A stretch of 64,000 bases of DNA, from positions 2,007,676 to 2,071,675 of the forward strand of contig JAJHZJ010000414.1 of assembly GCA_023548195.1 (NCBI GenBank). The letters are read 5' to 3'. The stretch is from Bettongia penicillata ogilbyi. Its lineage: Eukaryota; Chordata; Mammalia; Diprotodontia; Potoroidae. Below the pieces are notes generated by a model, which was given only the letters and a program-made list of their open reading frames with translations, did no database searches and was not told the origin of the DNA. This document shows, in pieces, positions 46,080-58,519 of the stretch (positions are counted from its first letter, which is position 1; every line of letters begins with the position of its first letter). A program made the position numbers and the translations under genes.

Positions 46080-48300
46080 GAAATTCCTTCTATACTGTTT
46101 GGTATGCTTTGAAAAAAGATTCAATGGTCATCTCTTTTTCTTTTCTATTTTTTCCCTCTTTTTCTCTCCCCACTTTCTCCCTACCTTGTCTTGTATTCCC
46201 CTTGATTAGGGTGTTTGTTTTACATGTAATTACATCTACCCTGTTGTAATGTATAGTGAATTTCCCTACCCAGTTTCTCAACTGGATTTATGTTTTTTCT
46301 ATCCCAATTCCTGTTTCTATGTATGTTCATTCCTCTTTTGTTCCTGTTGGAAAAATGAGGTTCATTTGCTGGTCTTACACTCCTTTTCTTTCCTCTATAT
46401 TTGTCTCTTTTCCCCTCATCTCCTGTAGCCTGCTTATATGGAATAGCAACTTCCATTCCATTCTTCCTCTTATCAACGCTACTATCTTCCTCTTACCTTT
46501 CCTTGTTTTTCTCCTCTCAAAGCCCTCAGATTAGAACCAACAGCCCACCCAAAATCTTCTTTTCTTATTGAACTCCCTTTATACTCTTTGAAGTTGAATT
46601 CCTGAAGAGACAGTTTCTTCTCCATCATTAGAATATTAGCACTGTGTCATCATATATTTCTTTCTAAGTGCCCAAATGAATTTATGTTTTTAAGGTTTTC
46701 TTGAATCTTGTGCTTGCATGTCAAAGTTCCTGTTCAATTGCTTTTCATCAGAAATACCTGAAAGTATTTTGTTCCATTAAACATTATTTTTTTTCTTCTT
46801 ATAGGATTTTTAGGATAAGTTACTCTTATTTTAAGTACTTATCTTTTGACATTTGGAATTTTGTGTTCTATACTCTACTTTGGGTTTTTAGTAGATGTTT
46901 CCAAGTCTTTTGTGATCCTGACTGTAGTCTTTTGGTACTTGAATTGCTTCTTTTTGGATGCTTGCTTGTAATATTTTTTCCTCTATAAAGTGCTAGATTT
47001 TGGCCATGGCAATTCTGGTACATTTCTTTTTGTATTTCATTTTTTTTTTAGGTTCTACACATACATTCATACTAAATACATTTTTACCTTAGTCATGTTG
47101 CATAGAAGAACTAATGGGAGAAATCATAAAACAAACCAAAACATAATCATAAAACAAAACCAAAACAAAATGCTTCATTTTGCAATGGAATTCCATAGTT
47201 GTTTCCCTGGATGTGGAATATGTTTTGACTTAAGAGACCATTGGGAATTACTAAAGTCCTTGTATTGCAATGAAGTACTAAGTCTACCAGAAAAATTTCT
47301 CACATACTATGATTGTTGCTATGTACAAAGTTCTCCTGGTTCTGCTTCTTTTGCTCAGCATGAGTTCATATAAGTCTTTCCAGGCCTCTCTAAAGTCTTC
47401 CTGTTCATCATTTCTTATAGTAAAATAGTATTCCATTACATTCATGCACCATAATTTATTCAGCCATTCCCCAATTGATGGACATCCCCTTGATTTCCAG
47501 TTTTTGGTCACCACAAAGAGAGCTTCTATAAATATTTTTGTACAAGTTATTTGATTTTTTTAAAATCAAATTTTAGTGTAGTATGTAATATACATGCATT
47601 GCTTTTCTTTGGATTCTTGCTTGCAATATTTTTTCTTCTATAAAGTCCTAGATTTTGGTGATGGCAATCCTGGTACTTTTCTTTTTGTATTTCTTACAGG
47701 ATGATACCAATGGAGTTTTTCTATCCTTTTTAAACCTTTGATTATAATAGAATATATTTATGATTTGTTGAAATGTATCATAGACTTTTTTCTTTCATCA
47801 TATGATTCAGGAAGTTCAATGATTTTTTCATTGACTTGTTTCCCAAGTCTGTCATTTTTTACTATGGACATTACATATATTTTTAAATTTAAAAAGTAAT
47901 CTAATACTTGCTATTTAACAGAATTATTGATTTCTGTTTGACCTATTGTAATTTCCAGGAAGTTTGTTACTTGAATAAAGCTTGCCATTTGCAGTTCTAA
48001 GCTCATTATTTCCCTGCCAATTCTTTCCTCCAGAGATTTTTTAATTTTTATTTCTTGCTTCATTTCTTCTTGAATTTTATTCTTATGCAGAATGTATTCC
48101 CTCCCCCTTTTAAGTCTCTGCTGGCAGTTGTCTTGGCATTCCTCACTAGGTTCGATTTGGGGAAATCTTCAGATCTGTGAAAAATCTTTATATTGGTGGA
48201 AGTATTCTTCAGTTTAATCATCTCTCTAGCCTTAGTTCCTGAATTGGAGCCTTGTGGAAAGTTTTGCCTCCTAAAACATTTTTGAGTGGGGTCAATGGCT
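46080..48300 (-). mobile_element. Old HAL1-like element split by an L1 fragment
   Basis: 46080-47040 (3' UTR and C-terminal ORF1-like sequence) and about 47590-48300 (ORF1-like coiled coil) are two parts of a decayed minus-strand element. About 100 bp at 46941-47040 are repeated, with about 85-90% identity by eye, at 47596-47696, flanking the L1 piece between them. Confidence 0.55.
47041..47550 (-). mobile_element. L1 3' fragment
   Basis: It starts with a T tract (poly-A of a minus copy) at 47041 and reads the L1 3' UTR, then the ORF2 C-terminus (RNDEQEDFREAWKDLYELML). It is 5' truncated near 47550. Confidence 0.8.
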
Positions 48301-48696
48301 CTGCTTTCTTTTACCCTGGATCACCTGGATTCCTGAATTAACCTCCACCTAGGTTTTAGAGTTCAGAGAAATAGATCTTCAGGACAACCTCTGGTACCTC
48401 AAAACTCAGGTCTTAGTATCTGGTTCATGCAGAAAGGCAGCTGGTGAGAAAATATTCTAATGAGGTTAAATTTAAAAAAGATAAATGGAAAGTCTTCCAT
48501 GGATTCAAAGAAATCATTTTCACAAGTACAAGATGAGGTCAGCTTCATAGCAATGTGTTCTGAAAAATATCTTTGAGATTTAGCATATTTCAAGATCACT
48601 TTGAAACAATAGATCATACTATGACAATCAAAAAAGCTAAAGTAATTTTTTCGTTAGAAAAAAAGGTGAGGTTATGGTATGGAGGAAGAAAAAGAT
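48301..48696. other. Intron, nothing recognised
   Basis: No gene or named repeat. Confidence 0.4.
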
Positions 48697-49455
48697 GATG
48701 GGGAGGCAGAGCTAAGATGACAGAGAAGAAAAATGCACCTACTCTAGCTCTTCCCCCACAGCCCATAAAATACCTGTAAAAAATGACTCTAAACAAATTT
48801 TAGAGAAGCAGAAGCCACAAAACAACAGAGTGATAGAAATTTCTAGCCCAAAGCGGCCTGGAAGGCCAAAAGGAAAGGTCTATCACATGGGACATAGAGA
48901 GGAGCACAATCCACAAAGCTGAGCTGAGCTATGGCCATGTGGCACCAGCAGGAACAGGACCAGAACAGGCCGTGGGGGCATAATCCCTGGCAGCAACTGT
49001 GGTTCCCAGATCCTTCAACTCACAAATGCCAAAGACAGCTTCAAAGGTCTGTCAGAAAGCTTTTTCACTTGGGAAGGTGAGTAGGGTCTTCCCTTAGCCT
49101 TAGTCCCAGGTGGCAGCTGAAGAAGAAACATCCATTTTTTTAGCCCTTGACCTGAAGACCCTGAGGGAATTGAACAGTTGATCTGGATCGCACCCCTGAT
49201 TGGTAGTCCTGGGGTGATTTAGAGTCCTGGCATGGTGGAGGCTCTGGAAAGGGAATTCTACTTGCAGATTCTGGGTCGAAAAGTTTTGGTAGCTCCCAGA
49301 CCAGAGAGCAGGCCAGGAGAGGAGTAAACTCTCCTCCCATGATTGTGCTACTCTGGAGGAACTGAGAACTTACAGGTCCCCAGAGTATATCCTTGTCTTG
49401 ACAAAGGACTCAAAAGTCATGTAACTGGCTGGGAAAAGGCCTACAAAAGGGGAAA

Positions 49456-50530
49456 AATGACTATAGAAGGTTATTTTCTTGGAGAACAATTATTTAGTTA
49501 TTTTCTTCCATCTTTTCAGATGAAGAAGAACAATGTATACCATCAGAGAAAGACATCAAAGTCAAGACTTCTCCATCCAAAACCTCTAAAATAAATATGC
49601 AATGGTCTCAGATCATGGAAGAGCTCAAAGAGGATTTTTAAAATCAAGTAAGAGAGGTGGAGGAAAAATTGGGAAGAGAAATGAGAGAGATGCAAGAAAA
49701 TAATGAAAGTCATTCAACAGCTTGCTAAAGGAGAACCAAAAAATGCTGAAGATAACAACACCTTCAGAAAGAGATTAATGGAAATGACAAAAGAGGCTGC
49801 AAAAGTCAAGGAGGAGAAAAATACTTTAAACAGCAGAATTAACCAAATGGAAAAGGAGGTTCAAAAGCTCACTGAAGAAAATAGTTCTTTAAAAATTAAA
49901 ATGGAGCAGATGGAAGCTAATGACTTTATGAGAAACGAACAAATTACAAAACAAAAACAAAAAAATGAAAAAATAGAAGGCAATGTGAAAGATCTCACTG
50001 GAAAAACAACTGACCTGGAAAATAGATGCAGGAGTGACAATTGAAAAATAAATGATAGGATTACCTGAAAGCCACAATCAAAAAAAGAGCCTGGACATCA
50101 TCTTTCATGAAATTATCAAGGAAAACTGCCCTGATACTCTAGAACCAAAGGGTAAAATAAATATTGAAAGAATCCACTAATCACCTCTTGAAAGAGATCT
50201 GAAAAGAAAAACTCCTAGAAATATTGTAGCCAAATTCCAGCATTCTCAGGTCAAGTAAAAAATATTTCAAGCAGACAGAAAGACACAATTTTAGTATTGT
50301 GGAAATACAATGAGGATAACACAAGATCTAGCAGTGTCTACGTTAATGGATTGAAGGGCTTGGGATATGATATTCCAGAAGTCAAAGAAACTAGGATTAA
50401 AACCAAGAATCACCTACCCAGCAAAGCTGAATATAATATTTCAAGGGGAAAATGGTCATTCAATGAAATAGTGGACTTTCAAGCATTCTTGATGAAAAGG
50501 CCAGAACTGAATAAAAAATTTGACTTTTAA
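49456..50530 (+). pseudogene. HAL1 ORF1 (TIEGYF subfamily), disrupted
   Basis: Starts MTIEGYFLGEQLF, close to the N-terminus of the copy at 6765, and then frameshifts. The coiled coil and RRM start are open at 49703-50044 (EENSSLKIKMEQMEAND, TTDLENRCRSDN), and C-terminal domain codons are at 50297-50530 (FQAFLMKRPELNKKFDF). Several stops and shifts are present. It is inactive. Confidence 0.8.
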
Positions 50531-50645
50531 ACAAGAAGCAAGAGAAGCATAAAAAGGTAAACAGGAAAGAGAAATTGTCAGGGACTCAATAAAGTTCAAC
50601 TGTTTACATTCCTATATAGAAAGATAATATCTGTAACTCTTGAAA

Positions 50646-53600
50646 CTACCATAAATATTTTTGTACATCTAAGACCCTTTTCCATTTTTATGATCTCTTG
50701 GGGATGCAGTCCTAGGAGTGGTATTGCTGGTTCAAAGGGTATCCACATTTTTGTAGCCCTTTGGGCATAGTTACAAATTGATTTCCAGAATGGTTGGATC
50801 AGCTCACAGCTCCACCAACAATGAATTAATGTTCCAACTCTCCCACATTTTCTCCAACACTTATCATCTTCCTGTTTTGTCATTTTAGCCAATCTGATAG
50901 ATGTGATGTGGTATCTCAGAGTTGTTTTGATTTGCAGCTCTCTAACCAATAGTGATTTAATGCATTTTTCATATGACTATAGATATCTTTAAATCCTTCC
51001 TTTAAAAACTGCCAGTTCATATCCTTTGACCATTTGTCAGTTGAGGAATGACTTGTATTCTTGTGCATTTGATTCAGTTCTCTAAACATTTTATAAATGA
51101 AGCCTTTATCACAGACACTAGTAGCAAAAATTCTTTTCCAGTTTTCTGCTTCTCTCCCAATCTTGGTTGCATTGGATTTTGTTGTGCAAAACTTTTCAGT
51201 TTAATGTAATCAAAATTATCCATTTTTCACGTCATAATGTTTTCTATCTTTTGCTTAGTCAAAAATTCTTCCCTTTTCCATATATCTGATTAATACACTA
51301 TTCCTTGATCCACTAATTTGTTTAGAGAATCAATCTTTATACCTATATCATATGCCCATTTGTACTTTATTCTTGTGTATGGTGTCAGGCATTGGTCTAT
51401 ACCTACTTTCCACCACACTGTTATCTAGTTTTCCCCAGCATTTTTTATCGAACAGTGAGTTCTTATCTCAGATGCTGGGGTCCTTGGATTTATCAAAGAA
51501 TAGAAAGCTATATTCATTGACTATTGTGTCTTGTGTACTTAACAAATTCCACTGATCTACCCTTCTGTTTCTTAGCCAGTACCAAGTGGTTTTGATAAAT
51601 GCTGCTTTATAATAAAATTTGAGATCTAGTAGAGCTAGGCCATGTTCCCTAGCATTTCTTTTTATTAGTTTCCTTGATATTCTGGACCTCTTGTTCTTTC
51701 AGATGAATGTTGATATTTTTTCTGCCTCTAGAAAATAATTATATGATAGTTTGATTGGTTTGGTACTGAATAAGTAAATTAATTTAGGTAGAATTATCAT
51801 TTTTATTATATTGGCTTGGTCTACCCATGAGAAACTGATGTTTTTCTACTTACTTAGATCTGACTTTATTTGTGCAAAAAGCATTTTGTAACTGTGCTCA
51901 TATAGTACCTGGATTTATTTTGGCAGGTGGACTCCCAGATATTTTATAGTGCCTACCCTAGCTTTAAATGGGATTTCTTTATCTATCACTTGCTGTTGGG
52001 TTTTTTTTTTTAGTAATGTATAGAAATGCAGAAGATTTGTGTGGGTTTATTTTGTAATCTGAAACTTTGCCAAAATTGATTATTATTTCAAGTAGTTTTT
52101 TACTTGATTCTCTGGGATTCTATAAGTACATCATCATATCATCTGCAAGGAGTGATAACTTAGTTTCTTCTTTGCCTATTCTAATTCCTTCAATTTTTTT
52201 TCTTCTCTTATTGCTACAGCTAACATTTCTAGTATCATATTCAATTATAGTGGTAATAATGGACATCCTTGTTTCACCCCTGACCTTATTGGAAATGAAT
52301 CTAGCTTATCTCCATTGCGTACAATGCTTGCTGAAAGTTTAAGGTAGATATTGCTTATTATTTTGTGGAAAGTTCCATTTATTCCATGGTCTCCAGCGTT
52401 TTTAATAGGAATAGGTGTTGTATTTTGTAAAAAACTTTTTCTGCATCTATTGAGATAATCGTGTGGTTTCCGTTAGGTTTGTTGTTGATATGATCAATAA
52501 CACTAATAGTTTTCCTAATATTGAACCAGTCCTGTGTTTCTGTTCTAAATCCTCCCTGATCACATTGTATTATTCTTGTGAGAAGCTGCTGTATTCTTTT
52601 TGGTAAAATATTATTTAAACTTTTTACATCTATATTCATTAGCAAAATTGGTCTACAATTTTCTTTCTCTGTTTTGGCTCTCCCTGGTTGAGGTATCAAA
52701 ACAATATTTGTATCACAAAAAGACTAACGAGGACTCCTTCTTCCCCAATTTCCCCAAATACTCTTGTTTAAATGTTTGAGAGAATTCACTTGTAAATCCA
52801 TTCACCCTAGGGTTTGTTGATAACTTGTTCAATTTTTTTTCTAAGATGGAGTTATTTAAGTATTCAACTTCCTCTTTTGTTAATATGGGCAATTTATATT
52901 TTTTTAAATAATCATCCATCTCATTTAGATTGTTGAATTTATGGGCAAAAAGCTGGGCAAAGCAATTTCTCTTTATTGTTTTAATTTCCTCCTCATTGGA
53001 ATTGAGGTCAGTCACCTTTTTCATTTTTGATATTGGTAATTTGATTTTCTTCTTTCCTTTTTTTAATCAAATTGACCAAATGTTTATCAATTTTATTGTT
53101 TTTTTTCATAAAACCAAGTCTTAGTTTTATTTATTAGTTCAATGGTTTTCTTAATTTCATTCAGTTAATGGTTTTATTAATCTCTCCTTTATTTTTCAGT
53201 ATTTCTAATTTGGGATTTACTTGGGGATTTTCAATTTGTTCTTTTTCAAGCTTTTTTTCAGCTGCATGCCCAATTCATTTATCTTCTTTTCTCTATTTTA
53301 TTCATGTAGGTATTCAAATATATAAAACTTCCCCTAAGAACTGCTTTTGCATTATCCCATAAGATTTAGTAGGTTGTATTATTATTGTCATTCTCTTGAA
53401 TGAAGTGGCTGATTGTTTCTATGATTTCTTGTTTAACCCACTCATTATTTGGGATTAGATTATTTGGTCTCCAATTAATTTTTGGTCTATCTTTCCATAG
53501 TCTTTTGTTACATATAGTATTTATTGCATTATGATATGAGAGGGATGCATTGATTATCTCTGCCTTTCTGCCTTGAATTATGAGGTTTTTATGCCCTAGT

Positions 53601-53825
53601 ACATGGTCAATTTTTGTATATGTGAGAAAGAGGTATATATTTCTTTCTATCACCATTAAATTTTCTCCAGAGATCTAGCATATCTACCTTATCCAGAGTT
53701 TTACTTACCTTCTTAACTTCTTTCTTGTTTATTTTAAGGTTAGATTTATCAATTTCAGAGAGGGGGAGGTTGAGGTCCCCCACTATAGTTTTGCTATATA
53801 GTATAGTTTTGCTGTCTATTTCTTC
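50646..53825 (-). mobile_element. L1 ORF2 segment, truncated at both ends
   Basis: It reads part of the endonuclease (53366-53656, DHVLGHKNLIIQG), the RT (52100-52860; a CATATCATCTGCA region encodes the YADD-type box near 52140) and the C-terminal zinc knuckle (DDKCWRKCGRVGTLIHCWW, 50596-50949). It lacks the 3' UTR and poly-A on its right place at 50646, and lacks ORF1 and the 5' UTR. It is more complete across the connection region (51000-51640) than the copy at 17133. Confidence 0.82.
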
Positions 53826-54869
53826 AGAGGGCAGAGAGTGAGTTGAATAGGAAAGGATGATATCTAAAAAATAAAATTAAGGGGTGAGAGAGGAATATAC
53901 TGAGAGGAGAAAGGGAGAAATGGAATTAGGCAAATTATCTCTCATAAAAAAGGTAAGGAAAAGCTTTTACAAGGAGGGGAAAAAGAGGAAAGTGAGAGTA
54001 AAAAGTGAAGCCTACTCTCATCACATTTGGCTTAAGGAGGGAATAACATGCTCACTTAATTTGGTATGAAAATATATGTTACACTACAGGAAAGTATGGG
54101 AGAAGGGGATAAGTGAGGTGTGGATGGGATGATAGAAGGGAGGGCAAATGAGGGGAAGGGAGTAATTCCATGTAAACACTTTTGGGGAAAGATAAATTCA
54201 AAAGAGAGAATAGAATAAATGGTAATGTCAGGATATGAAGCAGGGATATATGGTTAGTCTTTCACAACATGACTACTATGAAAGTCTTTAGCAAAACTAC
54301 ACATGTATAGCCTATACTGAATTGCTTGCCTTCTAAGTGGCGATGGGTGGGGAGGGAGGGAGAAGGTAGAACTCAAAATTTTAAGAAAGAATGTTCAGAA
54401 TTGTTTTTGCATGTACTGGGAAATAAGAAAGACAGATAATGGGGTATAGAGATTGATCTTGCCCTACAAGAAAAGAGAGAAGATGGGGATAAGGAGAGGG
54501 AGGGATGTGATAGAAGTGAGAGCAGTTCGGGGGAAGGGCTAATCAGAATGACCCATGTGGGGTTAATTTAAACTTGACATTAGTTGAAACTGTGCAATAA
54601 TCAATGCTCTCCAAGAGTAGAATGGGCTGCTCTAGGAAGCCGCGGTTTCCTAGCTAGTGCATGGCTAGTTATCAGACATATGATAAAGAGGATCCTATTC
54701 AGTGGCATATTGAAATACTTGGCTTGAGCCAATCTGAAATTCTATGATTCTATGACTTAGCATAACTTGTTCCATATACTCCCATACTAAGTGTGATCAC
54801 TTGAGAAAATTCTTGACACTCTCTTACCTTAATCTTTTAAGATATTTGGATCATATGTCTAAGACTAGT

Positions 54870-54975
54870 CCAAGCCCTTCATTTTATAGATGAGGAAACC
54901 GAGGCTTATAGCAGTTAAGTATTGTCTCCAAACACTTAGAGGTAATGTTAGAAGTAGAATTTGAGGGCCATACCT
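54870..54975 (-). repeat. SINE fragment (MIR-class)
   Basis: CATTTTATAGATGAGGAAAC, CCGAGGC and AGTTAAGTATTGTC read on the minus strand as the classic SINE 3' half. Confidence 0.6.
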
Positions 54976-54984
54976 TTCATGAAT

Positions 54985-55325
54985 CAAATTACTACAGTGG
55001 GAAAAAGTCTGGGACAACTTGCATCGATGGATCCAGAGTAAAAAGCAGAACCAGGAGAGCAATTTATACAAAGCAATAACATTAAAAATACAACTTTGAA
55101 GCACAATCAATGCTGTGGACAATCGTGATGTCAGAGGAACATTGAAAAAGCATGACATCATTTCCTGATAGACAGGTGATTAAGATGCAAAATAAAAGAT
55201 ACATTTTTTGGACATGGAATGTGTAGAGTTGTTTTTCTTGAAGGTGCAGATTTCTTATATAGGTTTTTAAAAAATATGTGGGGATAAGTAGGGAGAAATG
55301 AAAAGAAAAAAAAAAGGGTCACTGA
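54985..55325 (+). mobile_element. Older L1-like 3' end
   Basis: AGAACCAGGAGAGCAATTTATA corresponds to the ORF2 C-terminal SRTRRT codons. GTGATGTCAGAGGAAC, CCTGATAGACAGGTGATTA and TTTTTGGACATGGAATGTG follow as a 3' UTR different from that of the L1 at 17133, so this is another LINE subfamily. 58520-59345 is of the same type. Confidence 0.6.
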
Positions 55326-56171
55326 AGTATTTTTTAAATTGCATAGGAAATAACAAAAGACCAGAAAGTATCACAGACAAGTAGAATACTTTGAAAGTCA
55401 CATATTGAGACTATTATATATTTAAAAAGAAAAGCAGTTGTATACAACAGAAGTTCACACTTTTGTGTTCAATGCTCTTTTTTTATTTAAGGAAAACCAA
55501 ATTCTCCTTTATTTAAATTTTTACCTGATATGTTCAACAAATAGTCAGAAAATTGAGTCAGAAAGCTAACTGTATTAACTGGAAGAAAGAAATGTTTCAA
55601 ATGTATTACAATGCATTATTAATAGAACTATTTACATGCATATTTATAGACAACCTTTTTTTTATACTTAAGGTTTTAATTTTTTACTTATGGTTAGGAA
55701 GTTGTAAATAAGTAAAGGTTCAAGTGTGGTAGTAATTTTACTTAAGATATTCAACAACATGGAACCATAGGAAATTAAATGAGTAATTATTAGGAAAAAA
55801 TAACTCCTTAAAAAGTATAAAGCAGAAGAAAAACTGAACTATCAGAAGTAGGTGAATAAATCTGTAAAAAACTCCAAAGTATAAAAATAGTACAAATAAA
55901 AAATAGTACAAAATAAAAGTGAGGAAGTTATATAAGTTAAATCAGAAGACAATATTCTAGTTCATTTTCTGGAGCATAATCAAATTAGTGGTGCTTCTAG
56001 TTTAATTAAACTTCTAGATCTAAAAAGGAAAAAAAAAGTTGCCAAAGCAGCTTTGTTCTTGAAATAATTTTTGTCATAGAAGCACTCTGGTTTTGCCCTA
56101 TAAAATGCTTTAGCTGTAATTTCCTTCTACAAAATAATACTTTTTAAAAAACCTTGGTAACCTAAGTAGTA
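55326..56171. other. Intron, nothing clear
   Basis: AT-rich sequence between an L1 tail and a SINE. It could include more 3' UTR-like sequence, but I can support no feature. Confidence 0.4.
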
Positions 56172-56415
56172 GGCAGCTAGGTGGTACAGTGGACAGAGTA
56201 TCAGGCCTGGAATGAGAAAGACTCAACGTTAGTGAGTTTACATCTGGCTTTAGACACTTATAAGCTGTGTGACCACAGGTAAGTCATTTAATGCTGTGTC
56301 TCAGTTCTTGAACTGCAAAATGAGCTGGAGAAAGAAATGACAAACCACTCCAGTAACTCTGCCAAGAAAACTCCAAAAGGAGTCATGAAGAATTGGACAC
56401 AACTGAACAGCAACA
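56172..56415 (+). repeat. Marsupial tRNA-derived SINE, near full length
   Basis: GGCAGCTAGGTGGTACAGTG head, AAGCTGTGTGACC, TCATTTAATGCTGTGTCTCA, AAATGAGCTGGAGAAAGAAA, AACCACTCCAGTAACTCTGC and TTGGACACAACTGAACAGCA form the full body. This family is abundant in marsupials and is the main taxonomic clue besides HAL1. Confidence 0.85.
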
Positions 56416-56719
56416 TATATCTTTGAAAAAACCTGAATAAGAAATATCCTATCATCCTAAGTAGTAATTAGTTTGAAAATGTAACGTTAGGTGTTGAGAG
56501 TGATTTCAAACTCAGAATGCTAAAGATCTGTTCATGATTGTGACGCATCTTTGAGAACCAGTCTATTAATAGAGACTTAACTTAAAATTGTATTAAATAA
56601 AAGGGTGCTACACTTATATAGTAACGTATAAGCTAAAGTTTTTTTTTTATCAAGGAAAATAGTACTTTGTTAAGATAAGCTTCTAATCATCAAAATTTTC
56701 TTCAACTGTCACATATTTC

Positions 56720-58140
56720 AAATAAATTTTATTGAAACCAAAGTAGTTCATAATATATACATAATAAACCACACATACAGAAATACACACAATTTAAGTT
56801 ATAGGAAGTAAGTTTACTTACTTTGGGCAGATGTTGTTAACTTAAAGTAGCATTCATCACTAACTTAACCTTAACTTGGTATAAATGAGATATGTTTCCT
56901 TTCTTCTGTTTTGCTAATCACCCTATCTCAATTACCTAATCAATCTAATATCATTTTATCTAATTTTTATGTTTTCCCTTATCCTCTGATTCTAAGCAAA
57001 ATTGTTCATTAGCATCTTTTGTTTCTAGGTCTATCGGATCAACAATATTATCCAAGTATAGATCTCCAGCCTCTGATAATAAGTCTGTTCCATTTTCTTT
57101 ATAATCTGGGAAGAAATTCTCTCTCTAATGTCACTCCTCAAAATTTTCTTCAAAATCAGGATCAGCAACCATAAAAGGAATGCCACCAGATGTATAAAAC
57201 ACGTTGGTCCATACATAAAATAATTAGGATCATTTTCAGGTATTAATTCTCTACATTTTAAAGTGGCATGAATTCTACCCCAGTTACTTGACCAGAGTTC
57301 TACTAGCTTCATAAGCAATTCTTTTATATCTCTGCTGCAATTATATCTCTGCTTCATGGACAATATTTCTAATTCTCTGAATCATTTCTTCCATCCATGA
57401 GTCTTCCTAAACTCATCCTGTCAGTCTCAGTAGTTTTACTGGACAGATTATATTATTCTCCATGGGATTAGAAAACAGGACAACCAGCAATTGCCAAAGA
57501 GTGACCTGAAAAATTTCTACTCTTTCATCCCTCTGCTTTGTTCCCTTCATCTCCAGGTTAAGGTAAAGTTCACCCAAGGTGAGTACAAAAGAATGAAATA
57601 ATTTTCTGGTAGCTTCCTCTTGTTAGGCAGCCTGATCTTTTTGGTCACATTTTCTGTATCTTTTAAGTAGTAACTGCCAGAAATGTCCACTTTGTGGACT
57701 AGATGTTAGATGAATATAAAAATAATTACACAACTATGCCCCTTTGTAAGAGAAGTGTGGCACAATTGTGGACTATTGGTTGATGAGTTCCACTTAAAGC
57801 ATCAACAATAGTGACCCAGTTATTAAGAGTTTCTTGAAATTGATAAATTTCAGTTTCAATACTTCCTGGCTGTCCTGAAAAGTGATTTAAACACTCCTGC
57901 ACATATTCTCTAAGTATAGGATAAACATCGCATCCATCTTTGTAGGAAAAATCTGTATAATTAGAAGTAAAACCTGGTGGAGAAAATTCTGGGCATTTGA
58001 AGATGAATGTGAGATTAGTCTAGGTGCTCCAACCACCTGGGGTTTAGCCATTGCTGAAGTACCTGGGAAGATTTTATCTTGTGAGCTAGGTGGTGCTCTC
58101 TTAGGCTTTGGACATTCTGCAGGAGACCTGCCTGGTCTCC
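56720..58140 (-). pseudogene. PAIP1P: PAIP1 processed pseudogene
   Basis: This is an intronless copy of the mRNA for poly(A)-binding-protein-interacting protein 1, a translation regulator, read on the minus strand inside a PARP14 intron. Codons begin at RAPPSSQDKI and SAMAKPQVV near 58080. They pass YVQECLNHFSGQPGS near 57890 (MIF4G region) and NCSRDIKELLMKLVE at 57320, then SNWGRIHAT and ENDPNYFM (57230). They end with EQFCLESE and TAG at 56960-56962. A 3' UTR with AATAAA at 56728-56733 follows. Internal stops and frameshifts are frequent from about 57750 on. The first exons are missing (5' truncated). I could not find a clear poly-A tail or target duplication. Confidence 0.9.
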
Positions 58141-58228
58141 AAAACAGACTTACTATAGAAGAAAAAACATGAACATGGGTATGGCTTTAAACACAGATCA
58201 AATTTGCCAGGAAATATTTTAGGCTGCT

Positions 58229-58480
58229 AGGTGCCACAGTGGATAAAATGGAGGACTGGGAGGCAGGAAGACAACTAGAATCCTGAATCAGACACTGCCT
58301 AGATGTAAAACCCTGGACCAATCACTTAACTTCTCTGGGTCTCAGTTTCCTTGTCTGTAAAATGGAATGACTATAGCACCACCTATACAGGGTAGTTGTA
58401 AGGATCAAGTGAATTAACATAGCTAAAATGTTTGGCAAACCTTAAAGTCTTATATAAATGCTAGTTACCATTATTATAAT
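58229..58480 (+). repeat. Marsupial tRNA-derived SINE, diverged
   Basis: GCTGCTAGGTGCCACAGTGG, TCCTGAATCAGACACTGCC and GTTTCCTTGTCTGTAAAATG. Confidence 0.7.
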
Positions 58481-58519
58481 AATCATAGACTTTTACTGCA
58501 CTTGAAGAGAGAGCTGCAG

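Larger units (their letters stand above)
48697..54560 (+). mobile_element. HAL1 split by an L1 ORF2 segment
   Basis: 48697-50645 holds the 5' UTR (start GGGAGGCAGAGCTAAGATGA), ORF1 and the first bases of the 3' UTR. 53826-54560 holds most of the 3' UTR (GGGCAGAGAGTGAGTTGAAT onward). Between them lies a minus-strand L1 ORF2 segment. About 60 bp of HAL1 3' UTR, present in the copy at 32580-32640, is absent at the junction. Confidence 0.8.

Noticed and set aside
46090..46281. TIESFF motif in a short frame, apparently another ORF1 start
   Set aside because: It lies in the A/G-rich 3' UTR-like part of an old element with no coiled coil after it; probably chance.
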